Shown: piece after piece, positions 57,428 through 64,000 of the stretch
Position numbering within the stretch: position 1 is the first letter of the stretch
Layout: each line of letters starts with the position of its first letter
Program-made: the position numbers and the translations under genes
Notes under the pieces: generated by a model
Databases searched by the model: none
The model's input: the letters and a program-made list of their open reading frames with translations, nothing else
Told to the model about the DNA's origin: nothing
DNA from: Glandiceps talaboti
Taxonomy: Eukaryota > Hemichordata > Enteropneusta > Spengelidae
Length of the DNA: 64,000 bases
Direction of reading: 5' to 3'
NCBI RefSeq assembly: GCF_964340395.1
Contig: NC_135553.1
Span: 8,364,001-8,428,000 of the forward strand

Positions 57428-59104
57428 ATGGCAAGGACCTTCCAACCGACAACAAGCTATATACACGCAGCGTCACCAGTACCTTACACCGGAATGACGT
57501 TATGTGATTCCTTAGATAGAGCAGCAGAGAACTTCCCTGACAAAGAGGCCTTCGTCTTCGTCTCACAAGCTAGAAAGCAGAGAATCACATACAAGCAATT
57601 TCGCCATGATGTCATCAATTTGGCAAAGGGGTTACTTCACATTGGTCTCAAACAAGGTGATCGCGTTGGTATCTGGGCCAACAATCGATACGAGTGGATA
57701 CTAACACAATATGCTTCAGCCTATATGAAAATGGTGTATGTGCGTTTTCCAATAGGATACAAGGAAGAGTATATGGAACATCTTATCAACAAAACAAAAA
57801 TATCCACTCTAGTTGTTGGGAAGGAACAAATGCACATACTAAGCAAAATAGATTCCGATATGTTCGAGTCGTGTGCACGAGATATCGATACAGTCAAACT
57901 ACCAACTGTTAAGACAATCATTCTCATCGATAGAGAAGAACAATCTGGAACATTCCGATTTGAAGATATGCTGAAGATGGGTGATGAGAACGACTTACAA
58001 GAGATCCTGAAAATAAGGAAAACTGTTAATTTTGATGATGATATGTGTATGATGTTTACGTCAGGCAGCACAGGGTTTCCAAAATCCGTTGTCGTGTCAC
58101 ATAGGTGTATTATTGAAAACATTAACACTCTCGGTCATATTATCGCAAAGATAGTGAGTGGAGAAGATGTGTGTTTCACATCGATGAGTCCATTTGCACA
58201 TGTGGGTGGTGATGGATTGACAGTAATGGGACCCCTCTGTGGCTTTAAAATTGTCGTTCCAGATCAAGCATCAAACGCAATGAACCTGGCAACGTTAATC
58301 CAAGAGGAGAGAATCACAGCAGCATTTCTGATGTTCCATTTTCTGTATGACTTTACCAATCAGTCCATATTTCAGTCGTTTGACTTCAGTTCGTTGAAGC
58401 TACTTTATACTGGCGGTAACACTGTTGTTAATGAAGTTCTTGAGAAGGCGAGACGACTCCTCACCCCAAATCTGTACAATTTCTATGGTTGCACAGAGGC
58501 AGGTGCCGTCACCTTCAACTTCAACGATGCGAAATTTGAAAAAGTTGGATATCCGATTGACCATCAGGAAATCAAAGTCATTGACGACGCTGGAAACATA
58601 GTACCTCTTGGTACACCTGGTGAACTTTGCATAAGATCGCCGTACGTGATGCTCCGATATGACTGTGATGAAGAATCAACTACGGCGGCCATCAGTGCAA
58701 GCAGGTGGTACCATACCGGTGACCTGTGTCATGTTGAAGAGGATGGGTGTCTTCACATTGTTGGCCGAAAGAAAGATGTCATCGTCAAAGGAGGACAGAA
58801 CATCAATCCCTTAGAGGTAGAAAGGATCCTTATCAAACATCCTAAGATCAACTTATCTCAAGTAGTCTCTGTCCCCGATGAACGACTCGTAGAAGAAGTG
58901 TGTGCGTGTGTTTGTCTCGAGCATGGTGAAGAAGCGACGTCGGGTGAGATTCAACAATTTGTGGCTAGCACCGCTCCCGATTTCCTCATCCCCAAGTATG
59001 TGCTATTCTACGACACATTTCCTCGATCTCCAGTCGGTAAGATCTTGAGAAAAGAACTGGCAGACAATGCTAAAACTCGCCTTGGTATGCAGGACAACTG
59101 TTAA
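57428..59104 (+). CDS. Acyl-CoA synthetase, ACSF2-like (558 aa, intronless coding region)
   Basis: An AMP-forming ligase of the ANL superfamily. It would activate a carboxylic (probably medium-chain fatty) acid to acyl-AMP and then acyl-CoA. Motifs: phosphate-binding loop TSGSTGFPKS (211-220); FYGCTEAGA (352-360); WYHTGDL (427-433); hinge and core region GRKKDVIVKGGQNINPLEVE (446-465); and PVGKIL with the adenylation Lys538. Length is typical of the family. The start is the first ATG after a likely 5' UTR splice acceptor (AG at 57414), so transcription probably begins further upstream. The coding region has no intron, unlike its neighbours, which fits retroposition or intron loss. No mitochondrial leader is obvious. 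Odd: Ser220 replaces the usual Gly after the loop Lys. Substrate is not predictable from sequence alone. Confidence 0.93.
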   Translation: MARTFQPTTSYIHAASPVPYTGMTLCDSLDRAAENFPDKEAFVFVSQARKQRITYKQFRHDVINLAKGLLHIGLKQGDRVGIWANNRYEWILTQYASAYMKMVYVRFPIGYKEEYMEHLINKTKISTLVVGKEQMHILSKIDSDMFESCARDIDTVKLPTVKTIILIDREEQSGTFRFEDMLKMGDENDLQEILKIRKTVNFDDDMCMMFTSGSTGFPKSVVVSHRCIIENINTLGHIIAKIVSGEDVCFTSMSPFAHVGGDGLTVMGPLCGFKIVVPDQASNAMNLATLIQEERITAAFLMFHFLYDFTNQSIFQSFDFSSLKLLYTGGNTVVNEVLEKARRLLTPNLYNFYGCTEAGAVTFNFNDAKFEKVGYPIDHQEIKVIDDAGNIVPLGTPGELCIRSPYVMLRYDCDEESTTAAISASRWYHTGDLCHVEEDGCLHIVGRKKDVIVKGGQNINPLEVERILIKHPKINLSQVVSVPDERLVEEVCACVCLEHGEEATSGEIQQFVASTAPDFLIPKYVLFYDTFPRSPVGKILRKELADNAKTRLGMQDNC

Positions 59105-61748
59105 GTAGACAGAATAATGTAAAGTTGCGTGGTTATATTTTTGTTGAAGTACAGTTTATAATAGGAAAGGCTTGCTTATATGGCAAAGGAAGTGTTTTAT
59201 GAACAAAATCTGTGTGTGAAGTTAATTGACGTTTACTGTAAAGTACTGTAAAGAAAGTTACGACTACTTAGAGAGAAAAGTTATGTCGTACATTAGCATT
59301 AAACAAATGCATCAAAATATGCTAATTTGATTGCATTTAAAGTTATGTATTTTAAATGTTTATCCGTTTAAAATGTTAGCTAAGCCTTCCAAATTGTTAT
59401 CTACAGTCTCGAAAAGTGTACAACGCTAAAGTCGTTCATCCTATATGACAATTTGTAAGGCCATTATCGCAATACAAAGCCTGAAAGCTTCTTTCTATAC
59501 GGTCATTGCAAGTGTGCGAAATTAATGTTGGTCCGATCCGTTAGTCCGAGATCAACAGATTTTCGCCGGTAAGGACAGAGAGAGTTTTGCATTTACCGCA
59601 ACCCGTCTCTTCTTAAGGAATCTACAGTAATTACATGGGCGGGGGGGGGGATCAAATGGCTAGTCCGTTGTGTTAAAGAATGACCCCCCCCCCCACCTTG
59701 TCGCTCATTATGATCAACAGTCATTTCCCCTTAATTTCGCACACAGGTCATTGCTACATCTCTACATTTCCCAGCCCTGCATTTGTACATTATCTTTATT
59801 AAAGTAACACAACAGTCGTCAGCAGGTTCATAGGACCCAGGCTAAGATTGCTACTCCAACAACCCAGGTTAACTGAAGGACGTTCAAACGAAACTTTGAT
59901 TTTGAGGAGTTCACATCATATGATCGCATTAAATCACGAAAAAAAATTCTCCGAGTGAACAAGTTGAAATGGTACCTCAGCAATTTTTTTTTCGTTTTTT
60001 ACTTTTTTTCGATTAATTTTCTTCAATTTGTTCCTAGTGTTTGTAGTTTTATCCATTTTTCCGTTCAATTGTCTTTTTTTTTAATTGCGTGAGCACTTAA
60101 GCTTTTTGTGGTTATATGGTGATATAGAAATATGTATTGATATCATGTATCATGCTGACATGGATGACAACCACTGTACAAGCTGAAGATACTCGTGATG
60201 AAATGATAGAAAATTCAGCCAATTTTACTATAATTATTAACATTTACACGTACAATTACACTTACACAGATTGTGAGGGGAGAGGAGGGGGGCAACAGAT
60301 GAAATGTTTTGATATGGTCTTTTTGGTGACTTGTGGAATCGATGAGTAGACGTTATAAGCTTATTCATCAAATGTGTGTATTTGTCATCATCTGTGTTAT
60401 TTATGTTAACAAATACATTGAATATTGAGTCAGAATTATACCTGAAAGAAAGTGCATATTTTAAAATAATAACATACATTGTAAATATCTGAGTATTGTC
60501 TTGCCAACATATGAGTTGTAACACGTTTACATTGTAGTTCAGTGTCTATAAAAATTCAATCTCACTGACACAATATACCATCAGATGTTCAATCGCGTCC
60601 TATTGTAATGAAAGTCGCTGACGTGTGCATTTATGACAACTGATGGACTGAGATGATAATCGTACGTGCGTCGATGCATATCCAGTAATCTGCATAGATC
60701 AAAGGGTATGTGAGAAGCCTTATTCTATTAACTCCCAAACACGCCACACTCCCGATATTGTTAGGCCCGGTACGAGGTCAACATCCCCACAACTTTATCC
60801 TTATATCTTACCCAGTTGTTCCCGTTTTACTATAATGAGACACACTGTGACTTCTCTCCTCAAGTCACACCTGACATGGTGCTTGTAGCGATCGATTGAC
60901 ATGGTCTGACGTTACGGTACCTAACCCTAACCCTAACCCTAACCCTAACCGTGACCCAATCAACATGACAGTTGTGGGGTGCCAGATTCCTTCAAAAAAT
61001 GCAAAATAGGACAATATAACGAGTGAAAGTAAAATATCACCCTTCCCTTATCCCATTTTCTAAAATATGGCCCTCCGCCGAGAACCGATTTATATAAAGT
61101 GACCACCTAATTCTCCCGGTCTTCCCCCTTCAGCTTGTACGTCGTTACTGAAGGCTCCCTTAGATAGTCAAATTTTAAACACACATCTTGTGAAAATCGT
61201 GACTAATACGAGGCACTAATTGTTCTAGGGTATCGTCCGTTGGCGATATAACTTTCACCTGTTCACATAGTTTTGCGGGTGTGCCTATCTGAAACAATAG
61301 CAAAGCAGCATCGAGACACGTCATAGAATACTCAAAATAGAACAAGGGACACGTACGTGTCTACTTTACTTTCACTTTATACTATAGTGATACGTTATTA
61401 TTATTATCCTAGCTAATTTTTAACCATAAATCTGCTTATTATAACTTACATAATTAACATTCCGGTGTTACGAAAGAGAACCCCTGAAAAAGAATGACGC
61501 GAATCACAGTTAATTTTGTTAATATTCTATCAATAGCCAATTGCATGGTGTATGTATGTTGCATGTATAATGTTCTCACTCGTGGTGATAGTAATAGGAT
61601 ATCAGAAGATGGCCATGGTCATCTTTGACCTCAGGCTACCTAATCTATGGGTACTACTACATCACAATTTTGTCACGTGAAATATTTGACATTAGTGTCA
61701 TGAAAAGAGAAACCGAAAGAAGTTTAGAGTCGCATACCATAGTTGGCA
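59105..61748. other. Intergenic, 3' flank of acyl-CoA synthetase
   Basis: No gene recognised. Notable items are a G10-12 run at 59641 facing a C13 run at about 59684 (a potential hairpin), several T-rich tracts at 59980-60080, and the telomere-like block at 60919. Confidence 0.5.
60919..60950. repeat. Interstitial telomere-type repeat (CCCTAA)n
   Basis: About five CCCTAA (TTAGGG) units inside ordinary sequence, ending in CCGTGACCC. Confidence 0.9.
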
Positions 61749-61876
61749 AATGATTCCGTCATCTTTGTATGACCTCATCATTAACCAATCAGAAGTATAC
61801 TACATGTCTACCCAAATTTTAAGGTACGTGTGAAGGAATTAAGTTAGGCATTTTTTGTTGGTGTTAGTAACTGAAC
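61749..61876 (+). promoter_or_regulatory. Upstream copy of the thioredoxin promoter/5' UTR block
   Basis: This block and 62069-62200 share AATGATTCCGTCATCTT, ATTAACCAATCAGAAGTATA (CCAAT box at 61785), TGTCTACCCAAATTT and GTTGGTGTTAGTAACTGAAC in the same order. It is a direct duplication 320 bp apart. Confidence 0.75.
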
Positions 61877-62068
61877 TATGGAAAAGGATACTAGTCACAA
61901 CGGTTTATGGTTTAATTCCACCGCTGCCACCACATTGAAAGTCTCAAAGGTATCGGCTCTTTCCCAACCATTACCAATTGCAACGTAGTGAATTTGTGTG
62001 AAATCGGCACTGTATTAATCAATATCTGTGTTTGGATCTTACCATAGATGGACTTATTACGTGGGCAG

Positions 62069-62200
62069 AATGATTCCGTCATCTTCGTACGACCTAATCA
62101 TTAACCAATCAGAAGTATACTACGTGTCTACCCAAATTTCAATAAAGGTACGTGTGAACGAAGTAAGTTAGGCACTTTTGGTTGGTGTTAGTAACTGAAC
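62069..62200 (+). promoter_or_regulatory. Thioredoxin proximal promoter/5' UTR block
   Basis: The downstream copy of the duplicated block, with a CCAAT box at 62105. It ends 41 bp before the thioredoxin ATG, so part of it is probably transcribed. Promoter activity is inferred from position. Confidence 0.6.
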
Positions 62201-62241
62201 AACACAGAAGAAACCAGAATCACCACAGTACTACAGGAACC

Positions 62242-63725
62242 ATGACTGTTACTGAAGTCAAAACAAAGGTAAGACATGAAGAAGTATTGAATTTCGATAG
62301 AAAATCATATTTCACCACCTACCTATTTCGGTCCTGCTACAGATCTATGGTTCATGTTGATAGCTTGAAGAAGACAAAGCTGTGACACAGCACACAACAT
62401 TATAAGAGGGCACCTAAACCGTGACATTCTGTGACAAACTGCATTCACTCATTAAGCTTCGACGGCCATGACATATGTAATGTATAAGCCATAATATAAT
62501 AGCCATTTCACAGCAGTAAAAATGCTGGATGCTATTTGCCATGGTTTGAATCTCAGACAAATTTTAACGCACTATTTAACACCAATAATCATCACAAAAT
62601 AATTTTGTTCAAATCAAAATAAGAACAAACTCATGTGAGAAAGTATATGATGTTGATGTTATGGACATTTGTTATATTATCTCAAAAAATATAATTGTTC
62701 TTTTTCACCCAGAAAATGTCGTTTCATACAATGAACCATTTCGGTCACTACTCATATTAACCATATGCCACCCTGATAACAACAACACAACAACTGACAA
62801 AACGTGACAATACACATATCCTTTGTTGTTGTATGAATCGTATCTCATGGCAACATGGTGTCTGTCCATATCAAACATTGAATTTCCGTACTATTGCAAC
62901 AGTATTATTCAACTAAAGTTAACAAATTAGGATAGCCTCAGTGAAGGAATGTGTCAACATTTTGATATTTTACTTCCTTTTCAACAGTGTAACAACTCAT
63001 AAATCGTTCGGGTTTTTTTACGGTCAATTAACTATGCACTCCTTTATTGTGTTCGATCATGGCCATTGTAACCTCTATAACCCATTCTTCACTTAATTAG
63101 TTTTCGGGAAAACTAGTTCAGTTGCTATGTAAGAGATGTGACGTAGAGTTCATGATATCTGCCTTTTAATGAACATAGTAACTTACCTAGATAACTAACT
63201 CCCAAAATGGGAAAAGGGATTCCATATCTTTTTCACAACGATAACGGGTTCTATATTTATTATTCAGATGTTGATAAATTTATTAAAATTTACTACTAAT
63301 GTGATATACATTCCTGAGTTTCCGTTATTTTAATTTGTTTATTGCATCGACCATAGTACATGTAATATGACCACTATAAATGTCATCATTGCGACATCAT
63401 GTGTAAATGTGTCAATGTCGCTCATACTTGTGAACTGGGGGGGGGGGGGGGGGCAAAATGAACGAAATTCATTTATTGAGCATGCGTGACCACGTGATCG
63501 ATCGTTGATCCCTAACGTGTGCCGCAAAAACAAATATCTTTTAAGCTTAAACTATTCATTGTATATAATAGCCAGCAACACTGCAATCAAATATGATATA
63601 TTCCCAATTCTTCACTGCAGGCCGAGTTTGATGCTGCTTTGAAGAATGCAGGCAACAAACTTGTGGTGGTTGACTTCTCAGCCACATGGTGTGGACCCTG
63701 TAAATATATTGGACCCATATTCAAG
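62242..63725 (+). CDS. TXN: Thioredoxin, first two coding exons (continues past window)
   Basis: Exon 1 is 62242-62268 (MTVTEVKTK) and exon 2 is 63621-63725, joined in phase 0 by a GT-AG intron. Exon 2 encodes [20 protein letters not shown] followed by [20 protein letters not shown] is the redox-active dithiol of classical thioredoxins, which reduce protein disulfides using electrons from thioredoxin reductase. The sequence aligns with residues 1-41 of animal cytosolic Trx1, with no targeting peptide. The donor after Lys at 63725 and the empty remainder of the window show that the other exons (about 60 residues) lie beyond 64000. Confidence 0.95.
63437..63453. repeat. G17 homopolymer
   Basis: A 17-18 base G run in the thioredoxin intron, 170 bp before exon 2. 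Length is likely polymorphic or subject to assembly error. Confidence 0.9.
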
Positions 63726-64000
63726 GTAGGGTTGATGGAAACGTTACTGCTCCATGACTTAGACTATAGACATGGGTGGGTGGGTATAGTATAGTATAGT
63801 ATACAAAGAGATATTCCAGTGTTTTACTCTGTTGATCATTCCAAATACTGATTTACAATCGAACATCAGAACGATGGCCTGTGCAAAGAGTTATAACAGA
63901 GACATACAATATAATGAACAAGATTTACTACATGTCGTATGAATTAGGTTTATTGATCATCTTCTCAAAACAAGTAATATTTTTATCACATACACTCGAA

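Noticed and set aside
57721-58128. Minus-strand frame of 135 codons
   Set aside because: Antisense shadow of the acyl-CoA synthetase.

Overview
The window is nuclear DNA from an invertebrate animal, AT-rich and full of introns and simple repeats. Introns have canonical GT/AG ends, coding density is low, and long tetranucleotide arrays, fold-back elements, APE-type LINEs and Pearl-like (Helentron-type) repeats are abundant. This fits a marine deuterostome (hemichordate- or amphioxus-like) or a lophotrochozoan. I cannot fix the phylum from sequence alone. No rRNA, tRNA, CRISPR or prokaryotic operon structure was seen.

Layout: 1-3.3 kb is repeat-rich and has no recognised gene. From 12.4 kb down to 3.27 kb, on the minus strand, lies a nine-exon gene for a type I membrane protein of 421 residues. 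It joins a TNF-receptor cysteine-rich ectodomain and a transmembrane segment to a cytoplasmic CARD. This is the most unusual gene here, because known vertebrate TNF receptors signal through death domains or TRAF motifs, not CARDs. At 14.2-17.7 kb an apparently intact LINE (1169 codons, minus strand) sits between two (GTGA)n arrays, which suggests insertion targeted to that microsatellite. Glucose-6-phosphate isomerase (13 coding exons, plus strand) spans 21.7-35.1 kb. It is complete except that the conserved GGRYS block with the catalytic arginine is absent.

A TMEM130-like gene of the PMEL/GPNMB group (7 exons, 445 residues, plus strand) spans 37.8-49.9 kb. Its first intron holds a LINE ORF1 fragment with a perfect 2A (StopGo) motif. 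A Pearl-like element with about 150-bp core repeats follows at 50.0-51.1 kb. Then come an L2-type SINE tail, long (TGTA)n and (TA)n arrays, and a fold-back element built from a repeated TGTCATTC word just upstream of an acyl-CoA synthetase whose coding region is intronless (57.4-59.1 kb). The window ends inside a classical thioredoxin gene (from 62.2 kb), whose promoter and 5' UTR block is duplicated 320 bp upstream.

The host genes do not form a pathway: they are an immune-type receptor, a glycolytic enzyme, a membrane glycoprotein, a fatty-acid activating enzyme and a redox protein. All exon models were built by hand from reading frame, splice consensus, phase continuity and family similarity recalled from memory. 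No alignment or transcript data were available.
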